Of a stretch of DNA of 64,000 bases, positions 1-8,501 are shown one piece after another. Location: positions 186,001 to 250,000 of the forward strand of contig NZ_QAOJ01000001.1 of assembly GCF_003050835.1 (NCBI RefSeq), written 5' to 3'. Position numbers and translations under genes: made by a program. The stretch comes from Pseudomonas sp. GV071. Its GTDB lineage: Bacteria; Pseudomonadota; Gammaproteobacteria; Pseudomonadales; Pseudomonadaceae. Numbering within the stretch: position 1 is the first letter of the stretch; every line of letters starts with the position of its first letter. The notes beneath the pieces were generated by a model, which was not told the origin of the DNA, searched no databases, and was given only the letters and a program-made list of their open reading frames with translations.

Positions 1-663
1 CAGCAGGTATTGCTCGCGACTGACCGCGTCGCCCCACAGGTTGAGGTCGATCACCGAGCGACCGATGCACTCGCTCGGGGTCCAGCCGAACAGGGTTTCG
101 AAATGCTGGTTGGCGGCGATCAGTACGTTGTCTTCGTAACGCACCAGCAGGATCACGTCGGGGCTCAAGTGGAACAGGCTGGCGAAGCGTTGTTCTGAAG
201 CGCGCAGCGCGTGTTCGCGCTCCTGCTGTTCGGTGACGTCGCGGATCACCCCCATGATGCTTTGTTTGCCGTTTTCATCGCGCTGCAGGCTGCCGGAGAT
301 CTCCAGCCAGTGCAGGCTACCGTCCGGCCAGCGGATGCGGTGGCGAAAGGCGCGGTTGGTCGGCAGGCCGCTGATGGCTTCCTGGAACAGTTGCATCACT
401 GCGTCGCGCTCCTCGTCTGGAATCAGCGAGAAATAATCGACTTGAGTGCGCACCGGGCGGTTGGGGTCGAGGCCGAAAATCGCCTGGGCGCCACGTGACC
501 AGTTGATCCGCCCGGTGTCCAGCTCCCAGTGCCAGGCACCCAGGTGTGCGCCATTGAGCGCGGCGAGCAGGCGCGGCGCGTCTTGCCAGGCTTTCTCCCG
601 TTCCACGGGGTCGAGCGCTGGAATATGCGGGCGCGGAGGCAGGTGATCAGATGGCTTGGGCAT
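1..663 (-). CDS. PAS/PAC sensor protein, N-terminal part (gene runs off the left edge)
   Basis: On the minus strand an ATG at 663 opens a frame that stays open to base 1, giving 221 residues with no stop, so the C-terminal part lies outside the window. About residues 28-150 form a PAS fold followed by a PAC motif (IMGVIRDVTEQQEREHALR). A second PAS begins at about residue 158 (SEQRFASLFHLSPDVILLV). This two-PAS N-terminus is typical of Pseudomonas GGDEF/EAL enzymes or hybrid kinases, but the output domain cannot be seen. The role is therefore limited to a soluble signal sensor. No signal peptide or membrane segment is visible in this part. It lies downstream of, and in the same direction as, the LysR gene. 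Confidence 0.85.
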   Translation of the reverse strand, partial: MPKPSDHLPPRPHIPALDPVEREKAWQDAPRLLAALNGAHLGAWHWELDTGRINWSRGAQAIFGLDPNRPVRTQVDYFSLIPDEERDAVMQLFQEAISGLPTNRAFRHRIRWPDGSLHWLEISGSLQRDENGKQSIMGVIRDVTEQQEREHALRASEQRFASLFHLSPDVILLVRYEDNVLIAANQHFETLFGWTPSECIGRSVIDLNLWGDAVSREQYLL

Positions 664-788
664 AGAGGGCCCATTCAATGAGGCGGTACGGCAGGGTGCA
701 GCGAACGCGGGGTGGGGTCATCGGCTAGCCCTTCTTATCGTTATGTGTAGCACGTTAGCGCCAGCCTGGCCGCTTAGGCAAGATGCCA

Positions 789-1682
789 CTACTGATCGGC
801 TGGAGGGATCACGCTGCGCTGTGCATCCAGCAGGGCCATGAAGGCTTTGGCCGCGTTGGACAGGGTTCGTTCGGTATGCAGGATGTAGCCCAGGTCGCGC
901 TGCAGCTGAATGCCCGGAATAGGCAGGCGCGCCACTTGGTCGTCGAGCATGGTGCGTGGCAAAACGCTCCAGGCCAGACCGATGGAAACCATCATCTTGA
1001 TGGTCTCCAGGTAGTTGGTGCTCATGCCGATGTTGGGCGTCAGGCCCTGTTCGGCGAACAATTTGCTGACGATGCGGTTGGTGAAGGTATTTTCCCCGGG
1101 GAATACCGCCGGGTGCTGAGCAATGGCCTTCAGGTCGATTTTTTTCAGGCGTGCCAGCGGGTGTTCGGGGGCAGCGACGAAATCCAGTGGGTCGTCCCAC
1201 ACCGTCACCGCTCTCACTGGTGCGTGGGTTTGTGGTGCCAGGGTGATCACCGCCAGCTCGGCGCGGCCATGCAGAATTTCCTCATAGGCCACTTCCGAGT
1301 CGAGGAACTGGATGTCCAGCGCCACCTGCGGATACGCCCGGGTAAAGGCGCGCAGCAACGGCGGCAAGCGGTGCAGGCCGATGTGGTGACTGGTGGCCAG
1401 GGTCAGGCGGCCGCTGATCTCGCCGTTGAGGTTGGAGAGGGCGCGGCGCGTATCATCCAGCACATTGAGAATCTGATAGGCGCGTGGCAGCAGTGCACGG
1501 CCGGCTTCGGTCAGGCTCACTTCGCGCCCCAAACGGTCGAACAGGCGCATGTTCAGTTGCTGCTCAAGGCTGGCGATACGTTTGCTGATCGCTGGCTGCG
1601 TGAGGTGCAAGCGCTCGCCGGCGCCGGAAAAGCTGGCGGTTTCAGCGATGGCGATAAAGGCGTTGAGGTTGGCCAGATCCAT
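789..1682 (-). CDS. LysR-family transcriptional regulator
   Basis: A 297-residue protein of standard LysR length. The winged helix-turn-helix covers about residues 4-62 (FSGAGERLHLTQPAISKRIA) and the rest is the two-lobed effector-binding domain. It is transcribed divergently from leuC, with 166 bp between the starts, which is the usual layout for a LysR regulator and its target. A LysR gene sits in the same place beside leuC in P. aeruginosa (PA3122, from memory). Control of leuCD or of its own gene is an inference; the effector is unknown. The start is the ATG at 1682. Confidence 0.92.
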   Translation of the reverse strand: MDLANLNAFIAIAETASFSGAGERLHLTQPAISKRIASLEQQLNMRLFDRLGREVSLTEAGRALLPRAYQILNVLDDTRRALSNLNGEISGRLTLATSHHIGLHRLPPLLRAFTRAYPQVALDIQFLDSEVAYEEILHGRAELAVITLAPQTHAPVRAVTVWDDPLDFVAAPEHPLARLKKIDLKAIAQHPAVFPGENTFTNRIVSKLFAEQGLTPNIGMSTNYLETIKMMVSIGLAWSVLPRTMLDDQVARLPIPGIQLQRDLGYILHTERTLSNAAKAFMALLDAQRSVIPPADQ

Positions 1683-1756
1683 ACTGGGATTCCACTTGGT
1701 TATCCAAAGTATGAAAAATATGAATTTGAGTTATTTAATGCAAGTCCTTAGCATCC

Positions 1757-1777
1757 AACCCCATAAGCAGAAGGGTT
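1757..1777. promoter_or_regulatory. inverted repeat AACCC-N11-GGGTT between lysR and leuC
   Basis: An inverted repeat with an 11-nt spacer lies in the 166-bp divergent intergenic region, about 70 bp upstream of the leuC start. Size and spacing suit a LysR-type binding site, but the central T-N11-A rule is not clearly met. It could also be a weak RNA hairpin in the leuC leader. Low confidence. Confidence 0.3.
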
Positions 1778-1848
1778 ATTCGGTGCGGGCTAAAAGGCCC
1801 TGAGTCGAGAAGACCCAAACGCATAGAACCTGATGAGGAATGACTGAA

Positions 1849-3276
1849 ATGGCTGGCAAGACGCTCTACGACAAACTCTGGGAAGCGCACGAGGTCAAGC
1901 GACGCGACGACGGTTCGTCGCTGATCTACATCGACCGCCATATTCTCCATGAAGTGACCTCGCCACAAGCGTTCGAAGGTCTGCGTCTGGCCAGCCGCAA
2001 GCCATGGCGCATCGACGCCAACATCGCCACCCCGGACCACAACGTGCCGACCACCTTGACCGAGCGCAAGGGCGGCATCGCTGCTATCGCCGATGAAGTG
2101 TCGCGCATTCAGGTGCAGACCCTGGACGACAACTGCGACGAGTTCGGCATCCTCGAATTCAAAATGAACGACGTGCGTCAGGGCATCGTGCACGTGGTCG
2201 GCCCGGAGCAGGGCGCCACCTTGCCGGGCATGACCGTGGTCTGCGGCGACTCGCACACCTCCACCCACGGCGCGTTTGGCGCCTTGGCCCACGGTATCGG
2301 TACCTCGGAAGTCGAGCACGTGCTCGCCACCCAGTGCCTGGTGGCCAAGAAAATGAAAAACATGCAGGTACGCGTGGAAGGCAAATTGCCCTTCGGCGTA
2401 ACCGCCAAAGACATCGTGCTCGCTGTGATCGGCAAGATCGGCACCGCCGGCGGTAACGGCCATGCCCTGGAATTTGCCGGCAGCGCCATTCGTGATCTGT
2501 CCATTGAAGGCCGCATGACCATCTGCAACATGTCCATCGAAGCCGGTGCTCGCGTTGGCCTGGTGGCTGCCGATGAAAAAACCGTGGCCTACATCGAAGG
2601 TCGCCCGTTCGCGCCGAAAGGTGCCGATTGGGTGGCCGCCGTGGAAGCCTGGAAAGACTTGGTTTCCGACGACGATGCGGTGTTCGACACCGTGGTCGAA
2701 CTGGACGCCGCGCAGATTCAACCGCAAGTAACCTGGGGCACCTCGCCGGAGATGGTGTTGCCGGTCGACGCCAACGTGCCGGACCCGAGCAAAGAAGCCG
2801 ACCCGGTGAAGAAAGACTCCATCGAACGCGCGCTGAAATACATGGGCTTGGCCGCCAACCAGGCGATCACCGATATCCAACTGGACCGCGTGTTTATCGG
2901 CTCCTGCACCAACTCGCGGATCGAAGACCTGCGCGCGGCTGCCGTGGTTGCCAAGGGCCGCAAAGTGGCTTCGACCATCAAGCAAGCGATGGTGGTGCCG
3001 GGCTCCGGTCTGGTCAAAGAGCAAGCCGAAAAAGAAGGCCTGCACACCATTTTCCTCGAAGCCGGTTTTGAATGGCGCGAGCCGGGCTGCTCGATGTGCC
3101 TGGCGATGAACCCGGACAAACTCGGCAGTGGCGAGCATTGCGCGTCCACTTCGAACCGTAACTTCGAAGGCCGTCAGGGCGCCGGTGGTCGTACCCACCT
3201 GGTGAGCCCGGCCATGGCTGCCGCTGCTGCGGTGACCGGCCGTTTTATCGACGTGCGTGAATTGACCCAGGCCTGA
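1849..3276 (+). CDS. leuC: 3-isopropylmalate dehydratase large subunit
   Basis: LeuC with LeuD isomerises 2-isopropylmalate to 3-isopropylmalate in leucine synthesis, using a [4Fe-4S] cluster. The 475-residue product has the aconitase-family features: the [20 protein letters not shown] block and the three cluster ligands at about Cys353 (GSCTNSR) and Cys414/Cys417 (PGCSMC). An ATG at 1840 is in frame, but the GAGG at 1835-1838 leaves only 1 nt before it and 10 nt before the ATG at 1849, so 1849 is preferred; the protein then begins [12 protein letters not shown] as in other pseudomonads. leuD follows after 10 nt, so the two are surely co-transcribed. Confidence 0.98.
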   Translation: MAGKTLYDKLWEAHEVKRRDDGSSLIYIDRHILHEVTSPQAFEGLRLASRKPWRIDANIATPDHNVPTTLTERKGGIAAIADEVSRIQVQTLDDNCDEFGILEFKMNDVRQGIVHVVGPEQGATLPGMTVVCGDSHTSTHGAFGALAHGIGTSEVEHVLATQCLVAKKMKNMQVRVEGKLPFGVTAKDIVLAVIGKIGTAGGNGHALEFAGSAIRDLSIEGRMTICNMSIEAGARVGLVAADEKTVAYIEGRPFAPKGADWVAAVEAWKDLVSDDDAVFDTVVELDAAQIQPQVTWGTSPEMVLPVDANVPDPSKEADPVKKDSIERALKYMGLAANQAITDIQLDRVFIGSCTNSRIEDLRAAAVVAKGRKVASTIKQAMVVPGSGLVKEQAEKEGLHTIFLEAGFEWREPGCSMCLAMNPDKLGSGEHCASTSNRNFEGRQGAGGRTHLVSPAMAAAAAVTGRFIDVRELTQA

Positions 3277-3286
3277 GGACAAGTAG

Positions 3287-3928
3287 ATGAAAGCGTTTAC
3301 CCAACACACCGGCCTGGTCGCAGTACTTGATCGCGCCAACGTCGACACCGACCAGATCATTCCCAAGCAGTTCTTGAAATCGATCAAGCGCACCGGTTTT
3401 GGTCCGAACCTGTTCGACGAATGGCGTTACCTGGATGTCGGGCAGCCCAACCAGGACAACTCCAAGCGTCCGCTGAACCACGATTTTGTTCTGAACTTCC
3501 CACGCTACCAAGGCGCCAGCGTGTTGCTGGCCCGCGAGAACTTCGGTTGCGGCTCCAGTCGCGAGCACGCGCCGTGGGCGCTGGAAGAGTACGGTTTCCG
3601 CGCCATCATCGCGCCGAGCTACGCCGACATCTTCTTCAACAACAGCTTCAAGAACGGCTTGCTGCCGATCATCTTGCCGGAAGCGGAAGTGGACGAGCTG
3701 TTTGAGCTGGTGGAAGCCAATGTTGGCTACCAGCTGAGTGTTGACCTGGCGGCGCAGACCGTGACCCGTGCTGACGGCAAAGTCATCGGTTTTGATGTGG
3801 ATGCGTTCCGCAAGCACTGCCTGTTGAACGGTCTCGACGATATCGGTCTGACCCTGCAAGACGCAGCGGCGATCAGCACTTTCGAGACCAAACATCGCGC
3901 CAGCCAACCCTGGTTGTTCCGCGATTGA
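3287..3928 (+). CDS. leuD: 3-isopropylmalate dehydratase small subunit
   Basis: The small 213-residue subunit of isopropylmalate isomerase (swivel domain) that completes the active site of LeuC. Diagnostic motifs are [11 protein letters not shown] near the N-terminus and [16 protein letters not shown] around residues 83-98, the substrate-recognition loop. The start is the ATG at 3287, 10 nt after leuC. The gene is followed by a REP-type hairpin and then the methyltransferase gene, so leuB is separated from leuCD by one extra gene. Confidence 0.98.
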   Translation: MKAFTQHTGLVAVLDRANVDTDQIIPKQFLKSIKRTGFGPNLFDEWRYLDVGQPNQDNSKRPLNHDFVLNFPRYQGASVLLARENFGCGSSREHAPWALEEYGFRAIIAPSYADIFFNNSFKNGLLPIILPEAEVDELFELVEANVGYQLSVDLAAQTVTRADGKVIGFDVDAFRKHCLLNGLDDIGLTLQDAAAISTFETKHRASQPWLFRD

Positions 3929-3937
3929 GAGGACCCT

Positions 3938-4011
3938 TGTAGGAGCGGCTTCAGCCGCGATGCTTTTGGCGTTTTCAGGCTCGGCCAATCGCGGCTGAAG
4001 CCGCTCCTACA
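3938..4011. repeat. REPIN-type inverted pair of REP units
   Basis: The REP sequence TGTAGGAGCGGCTTCAGCCG at 3938 is repeated as its inverse ending at 4011, with about 26 nt between them, so the pair folds into one long hairpin. The core is the well-known Pseudomonas GTAGGAGCGGCTTCAGCCGCG element. It lies between leuD and the methyltransferase gene and may slow transcription or protect the leuCD message. Confidence 0.92.
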
Positions 4012-4042
4012 ACAGCTCGGCCACCCCAAGAAGGACGTCACC

Positions 4043-4807
4043 ATGACCAGCAACGCCCACGCCCAAGTGGTACAGAAACAATTCGGTGAACAGGCTGCCG
4101 CCTACCTGAGCAGTGCTGTGCACGCCCAAGGTACTGAATTCGCTCTGCTACAGGCGGAGTTGGCTGGCCATGAGGCGGCGCGGGTGTTGGACCTGGGTTG
4201 CGGTGCCGGGCACGTGAGTTTCCATGTTGCGCCGCTGGTAAGCGAAGTGGTGGCGTATGACCTGTCGCAGCAGATGCTCGACGTGGTCAGCGCTGCCGCC
4301 ACTGAACGTGGTTTGGCTAATATTCGCACCCGGCACGGCGCCGCCGAGTGCCTGCCGTTTGCCGATGGCGAGTTCGACTTCGTGTTCAGCCGTTATTCGG
4401 CGCACCACTGGAGCGATGTCGGCCAGGCCTTGCGCGAAGTGCGTCGGGTACTGAAGCCGGGTGGGGTGGCGGCGTTTATCGACGTGATGTCGCCGGGCAG
4501 CCCGCTGCTGGATACCTATTTGCAAACCGTGGAAGTGCTGCGCGACACCAGCCATGTGCGCGACTATTCGGCCAGCGAGTGGCTGCGTTTTGTCAGCGAC
4601 GCCGGTCTGGCAACCCGCAGCTACAGCCGCCAGCGTTTGCAGCTGGAGTACAGCTCCTGGGTCGAGCGCATGCGTACCCCGGAAAACCTGCGGGTGGCGA
4701 TTCGCGAACTGCAGCAGGCCATGGGCGCGGAAGTGCGCGAGTATTTCGAGATTGGCGCCGACGGCACCTTCAGCACCGATGTGCTGGTGCTGTGGGCTGA
4801 GAAGTAA
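4043..4807 (+). CDS. class I SAM-dependent methyltransferase (UbiE/COQ5-like)
   Basis: A 254-residue soluble Rossmann-fold methyltransferase. Motif I (VLDLGCGAGH, residues 48-57) binds S-adenosylmethionine. An acidic residue follows the second strand (VVAYDLSQQML), and a LPFADGEFDFVFSRYSAHHW block (about 111-130) precedes the post-motif RVLKPGG. Sequence style is that of UbiE-like small-molecule methyltransferases; the substrate cannot be told. It is inserted between leuD and leuB, as in P. aeruginosa, yet nothing ties it to leucine synthesis. The ATG at 4043 has an AAGGA about 9 nt upstream. Confidence 0.9.
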   Translation: MTSNAHAQVVQKQFGEQAAAYLSSAVHAQGTEFALLQAELAGHEAARVLDLGCGAGHVSFHVAPLVSEVVAYDLSQQMLDVVSAAATERGLANIRTRHGAAECLPFADGEFDFVFSRYSAHHWSDVGQALREVRRVLKPGGVAAFIDVMSPGSPLLDTYLQTVEVLRDTSHVRDYSASEWLRFVSDAGLATRSYSRQRLQLEYSSWVERMRTPENLRVAIRELQQAMGAEVREYFEIGADGTFSTDVLVLWAEK

Positions 4808-4835
4808 CGCGCTGACAGATTGAATTTATTACGGC

Positions 4836-4857
4836 GGTCCGCCCACGGTCCGCCCAC
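4836..4857. repeat. perfect 11-bp tandem duplication upstream of leuB
   Basis: GGTCCGCCCAC occurs twice head to tail with no spacer, 20 bp before the leuB start. It could be a recent slippage event or part of a leader structure; no function can be assigned. Confidence 0.8.
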
Positions 4858-4876
4858 TTGGTTAATTGAGGAACGC

Positions 4877-5959
4877 ATGAGCAAGCAGATTCTGATTCTT
4901 CCCGGTGATGGCATTGGTCCGGAAATCATGGCCGAAGCGGTCAAGGTGCTGGAGCTGGCCAACGACAAGTTCCAGCTCGGTTTCGAGCTGAGCGAAGACG
5001 TTATCGGTGGCGCCGCCATCGACAAGCACGGCGTGCCGCTGGCTGACGAAACCCTGGCTCGCGCGCAAGCCGCTGACGCCATTCTGCTGGGCGCCGTCGG
5101 TGGCCCGAAATGGGACAAGATCGAGCGTGACATTCGCCCTGAGCGCGGCCTGCTGAAAATCCGTTCGGCCCTGGGTCTGTTCGCCAACCTGCGTCCGGCC
5201 ATTCTCTACCCGCAACTGGCCGACGCTTCATCGCTGAAGCCGGAAGTGGTGGCGGGCCTGGATATTCTGATCGTCCGTGAGCTGACCGGCGGCATCTACT
5301 TCGGCGCCCCGCGTGGCAGCAAGGAACTGGAGAACGGCGAGCGTTTCGCCTTCGACACCCTGCCGTACAGCGAAAGCGAAATCCGCCGTATTGCCCGTGT
5401 CGGCTTCGACATGGCTCGCGTGCGTGGCAAGAAGCTGTGCTCGGTGGACAAGGCCAACGTGCTGGCGTCCAGCCAACTGTGGCGCGAAGTGGTCGAGGAA
5501 GTGGCCAAGGACTACCCGGACGTTGAACTCAGCCATATGTACGTCGACAACGCCGCCATGCAGCTGGTGCGTGCGCCCAAGCAGTTCGACGTGATGGTTA
5601 CCGACAACATGTTCGGCGACATTCTGTCGGATGAGGCTTCCATGCTCACCGGTTCCATCGGCATGCTGCCGTCCGCCTCGCTGGATGCCCACAACAAAGG
5701 CATGTACGAGCCGTGCCACGGTTCGGCCCCCGATATCGCAGGCCAAGGCATTGCCAACCCGTTGGCGACCATTCTGTCGGTGTCGATGTTGCTGCGTTAC
5801 AGCTTCAACCAGAGCGCCGCAGCTGACGCCATTGAGAAGGCGGTCAGTGTGGTGCTGGATCAGGGCTTGCGCACTGGTGATATCTGGTCGGCTGGCCATA
5901 CCAAAGTCGGCACCCGTGAAATGGGTGACGCAGTTGTACAGGCGCTGAAGGCGCTATAA
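4877..5959 (+). CDS. leuB: 3-isopropylmalate dehydrogenase
   Basis: Oxidatively decarboxylates 3-isopropylmalate to 2-oxoisocaproate with NAD+, the third step of leucine synthesis, in the cytoplasm. The product has 360 residues, the family's usual length. It begins [17 protein letters not shown] and carries the isocitrate/isopropylmalate dehydrogenase signature [20 protein letters not shown] plus the NAD-binding HGSAPDIAG motif. The frame is open further upstream, but the ATG at 4877 has a good GAGGA at 4868-4872 and gives the conserved N-terminus. asd follows after 107 nt containing inverted repeats. Confidence 0.98.
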   Translation: MSKQILILPGDGIGPEIMAEAVKVLELANDKFQLGFELSEDVIGGAAIDKHGVPLADETLARAQAADAILLGAVGGPKWDKIERDIRPERGLLKIRSALGLFANLRPAILYPQLADASSLKPEVVAGLDILIVRELTGGIYFGAPRGSKELENGERFAFDTLPYSESEIRRIARVGFDMARVRGKKLCSVDKANVLASSQLWREVVEEVAKDYPDVELSHMYVDNAAMQLVRAPKQFDVMVTDNMFGDILSDEASMLTGSIGMLPSASLDAHNKGMYEPCHGSAPDIAGQGIANPLATILSVSMLLRYSFNQSAAADAIEKAVSVVLDQGLRTGDIWSAGHTKVGTREMGDAVVQALKAL

Positions 5960-5962
5960 GCA

Positions 5963-6036
5963 ACAACCGCTTTCAGGGGTCGCAAGGGCGACAACAAGTC
6001 GGTTACTCTCTGCGGCCCCCTCGAAAGCGGGGGTTC
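5963..6036. repeat. nested inverted repeats between leuB and asd
   Basis: GCTTTCAGGGG near 5968 can pair with CCCCCTCGAAAGC near 6016-6029. Two smaller hairpins lie inside: GTCGCAAGGGCGAC, and CCCCCTCGAAAGCGGGGG at 6016-6033. There is no T-run, so this looks more like a leader structure or attenuator than a classic terminator. Confidence 0.45.
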
Positions 6037-6066
6037 GTATTCATGTTTTCTTAAGGTGTAGTTGCG

Positions 6067-7179
6067 ATGAAGCGTGTAGGTCTGATCGGTTGGCGCGGGA
6101 TGGTCGGTTCCGTACTCATGCAGCGGATGCTCGAAGAGCAGGATTTCGATTTGATCGAACCGGTGTTCTTCACCACGTCCAACGTCGGTGGCCAAGGCCC
6201 TGCCGTGGGCAAGGACATTGCGCCGCTGAAAGACGCTTACAGCATTGATGAGCTGAAAAGCCTCGATGTGATCCTGACCTGCCAGGGTGGCGACTACACC
6301 AGCGAAGTATTCCCCAAGCTGCGCGAGGCGGGCTGGAACGGCTACTGGATCGACGCCGCCTCGTCGCTGCGCATGGACGACAACTCGGTCATCGTGCTCG
6401 ACCCGGTCAACCGCAAGGTCATCGACCAGGCGCTGGACGCCGGCACCAAGAACTACATCGGCGGCAACTGCACCGTCAGCCTGATGTTGATGGCCTTGGG
6501 CGGTCTGTTCGAAGCGGGCTTGGTGGAGTGGATGAACGCCATGACCTACCAGGCGGCCTCCGGTGCTGGCGCGCAGAACATGCGTGAGCTGATTAAGCAG
6601 ATGGGCGCGACCCACGCGGCCGTTGCGGACGAACTGGCCAATCCGGCCAGCGCGATCCTCGACATCGACCGCAAAGTGGCTGAAGCCATGCGCAGCGATG
6701 CCTTCCCGACCGAGAACTTCGGCGTGCCCTTGGCAGGCAGCCTGATCCCGTGGATCGACAAGGAACTGCCGAACGGCCAGAGCCGCGAAGAGTGGAAAGG
6801 CCAGGCCGAGACCAACAAGATTCTTGGTCGCTTCAAGAGCCCGATCCCGGTTGATGGCATCTGTGTGCGCATCGGCGCCATGCGTTGCCACAGCCAGGCA
6901 CTGACTCTGAAGCTGAACAAAGACGTACCGTTGAGCGACATCGAAGGCCTGATCAGCCAGCACAACCCGTGGGTGAAACTGGTGCCGAACCAGCGCGAGC
7001 TGAGCATCAAGGAACTGACCCCGACTGCCGTGACCGGCACCCTGACTGTTCCGGTCGGCCGTCTGCGCAAACTCAATATGGGTTCGCAATACCTGGGCGC
7101 CTTCACCGTTGGCGACCAACTGCTGTGGGGCGCCGCCGAGCCGCTGCGTCGCATGCTGCGGATTCTGCTGGAGCGTTGA
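6067..7179 (+). CDS. asd: aspartate-semialdehyde dehydrogenase
   Basis: Reduces aspartyl phosphate to aspartate semialdehyde with NADPH, the branch point to lysine/diaminopimelate, threonine and methionine. The 370-residue product has the [10 protein letters not shown] nucleotide loop at residues 8-17, the catalytic Cys135 in GGNCTVS and the active-site His275 in [10 protein letters not shown], as in the E. coli-type enzyme. It is expected to be essential for cell-wall synthesis. A strong terminator-like hairpin follows, and then the paralogue usg. Confidence 0.98.
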   Translation: MKRVGLIGWRGMVGSVLMQRMLEEQDFDLIEPVFFTTSNVGGQGPAVGKDIAPLKDAYSIDELKSLDVILTCQGGDYTSEVFPKLREAGWNGYWIDAASSLRMDDNSVIVLDPVNRKVIDQALDAGTKNYIGGNCTVSLMLMALGGLFEAGLVEWMNAMTYQAASGAGAQNMRELIKQMGATHAAVADELANPASAILDIDRKVAEAMRSDAFPTENFGVPLAGSLIPWIDKELPNGQSREEWKGQAETNKILGRFKSPIPVDGICVRIGAMRCHSQALTLKLNKDVPLSDIEGLISQHNPWVKLVPNQRELSIKELTPTAVTGTLTVPVGRLRKLNMGSQYLGAFTVGDQLLWGAAEPLRRMLRILLER

Positions 7180-7224
7180 TCGGTGTGGCGCCTTCTGTAG
7201 CGAAGGCGCTGCCGCTGCTGAAAG

Positions 7225-7259
7225 ACAGCCTTGGGGCGAAACTCCAAGGCTGTTTTTTT
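7225..7259 (+). terminator. rho-independent terminator after asd
   Basis: A perfect 10-bp stem, ACAGCCTTGG at 7225-7234 and CCAAGGCTGT at 7244-7253, is followed at once by TTTTTTA. It separates asd from the downstream paralogue. Confidence 0.92.
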
Positions 7260-7323
7260 ATGTCCGGACGGGTACAGTGCCGCTCCCCGCGTTCCACCCC
7301 CAGCTTTTTCCAGAGGTAACAGC

Positions 7324-8334
7324 ATGAGCCAGACCTTCGATATCGCCGTCATTGGCGCCACCGGCACCGTCGGCGAAACCCTTGTGCAAGTGCTGGAAGA
7401 GCGCGAATTCCCGATTGGTACCCTGCATTTGCTGGCCAGCATCGAGTCTGCCGGCGCCTCGGTGCCGTTTCGTGGCAAGAACGTGCGGGTGCGTGAGGTC
7501 GAACAGTTCGATTTCAGCCAGGTGCAAATAGTGTTTTTCGCGGCGGCCGAAGCAGTCACCCACAGTTTTGCGCCGCGCGCTCAGGCGGCTGGATGCCACC
7601 TGATCGATCTGTCGGGCGCTTTGCCAGCCGAACAGGCGCCAATGCTGGTGCCGGAAGCCAACGCCGGGGTGCTGGCCACCCTCAAGGCGCCGTTCCAGAT
7701 CAACAGCCCAAGCCCCTGTGCAATTGCCCTGGCCGTCGCCCTGGCGCCGCTGCGTGAGGTTGTCAGTATTCGGCGGGTGAACGCGACGGCCTGTCTGGCG
7801 GTGTCTAGTGTCGGTCGCGAGGGCGTGTCGGAACTGGCGCGGCAAACCGCGGAACTGTTGAACGTGCGCCCGCTGGAGCCGCGCTTCTTTGATCGTCAGA
7901 TCGCCTTCAACGTGCTGGCCCAGGTGGGTAAACCAGACGCCAGCGGCTACAGCCGGGTAGAAAAACGCCTGGTCGATGAGCTCAAGCTGGTGCTCGCCGA
8001 GCCGACCCTTAAAGTGTCGGCTACCTGCGTGCTGGCACCGGTGTTTTTTGGCGACAGCCTCAGTGTTTCCCTGCAATGCGCAGGTCCGGTTGACCTGGCG
8101 GCGGTAAACGCGGCGTTGGAGGCCGGCGAGGGGATCGAGCTGGTGGAAGAGGGCGATTATCCGACAGTGGTTGGCGATGCCGTAGGCCAGGATGTGATCT
8201 ACGTAGGGCGTGTTCGTGTCGGATTCGACGATTTGTCCGAACTCAATTTGTGGATTGCGTCTGATAATGTGCGCAAAGGCGCTGCTCTGAACGCTGTGCA
8301 AATTGCTGAGTTATTGATAAAACACTATCTGTAA
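7324..8334 (+). CDS. usg: USG-1-type aspartate-semialdehyde dehydrogenase paralogue, probably inactive as ASADH
   Basis: A 336-residue homologue of Asd with the N-terminal GATGTVGETL nucleotide loop (residues 11-20). A Cys remains near the catalytic position (Cys132 in INSPSPCAIA), but the stretch that in active enzymes reads like PVFNGH here reads LAPVFFGDSLSV, with Asp244 in place of the acid-base His. Members of this USG-1 group near truA/fimV are usually thought to lack the dehydrogenase activity. It may be a scaffold or a different oxidoreductase. The ATG at 7324 (MSQTFDIAVIG) is preceded by AGAGGTAAC. Confidence 0.9.
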   Translation: MSQTFDIAVIGATGTVGETLVQVLEEREFPIGTLHLLASIESAGASVPFRGKNVRVREVEQFDFSQVQIVFFAAAEAVTHSFAPRAQAAGCHLIDLSGALPAEQAPMLVPEANAGVLATLKAPFQINSPSPCAIALAVALAPLREVVSIRRVNATACLAVSSVGREGVSELARQTAELLNVRPLEPRFFDRQIAFNVLAQVGKPDASGYSRVEKRLVDELKLVLAEPTLKVSATCVLAPVFFGDSLSVSLQCAGPVDLAAVNAALEAGEGIELVEEGDYPTVVGDAVGQDVIYVGRVRVGFDDLSELNLWIASDNVRKGAALNAVQIAELLIKHYL

Positions 8335-8501
8335 AAGATACTTACCTAGAAATTTGAAGAATCATTCTAGCTTGGCCTATCTTGGTACATCCGGGGGCTG
8401 AGCTGTTGTTGGTTGGGGAGCCGCCATTCGGCGGAACAGGCAGCAACTGTATTAAGACCCTCTCGCGCGTCGAGAAAAAAGATAAAACAAGGGATATCGC
8501 T

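Noticed and set aside
4820..4876. Longer LeuB with 19 extra N-terminal residues
   Set aside because: The extra part is unlike any LeuB and overlaps the tandem duplication; the ATG at 4877 has the ribosome site and conserved start.
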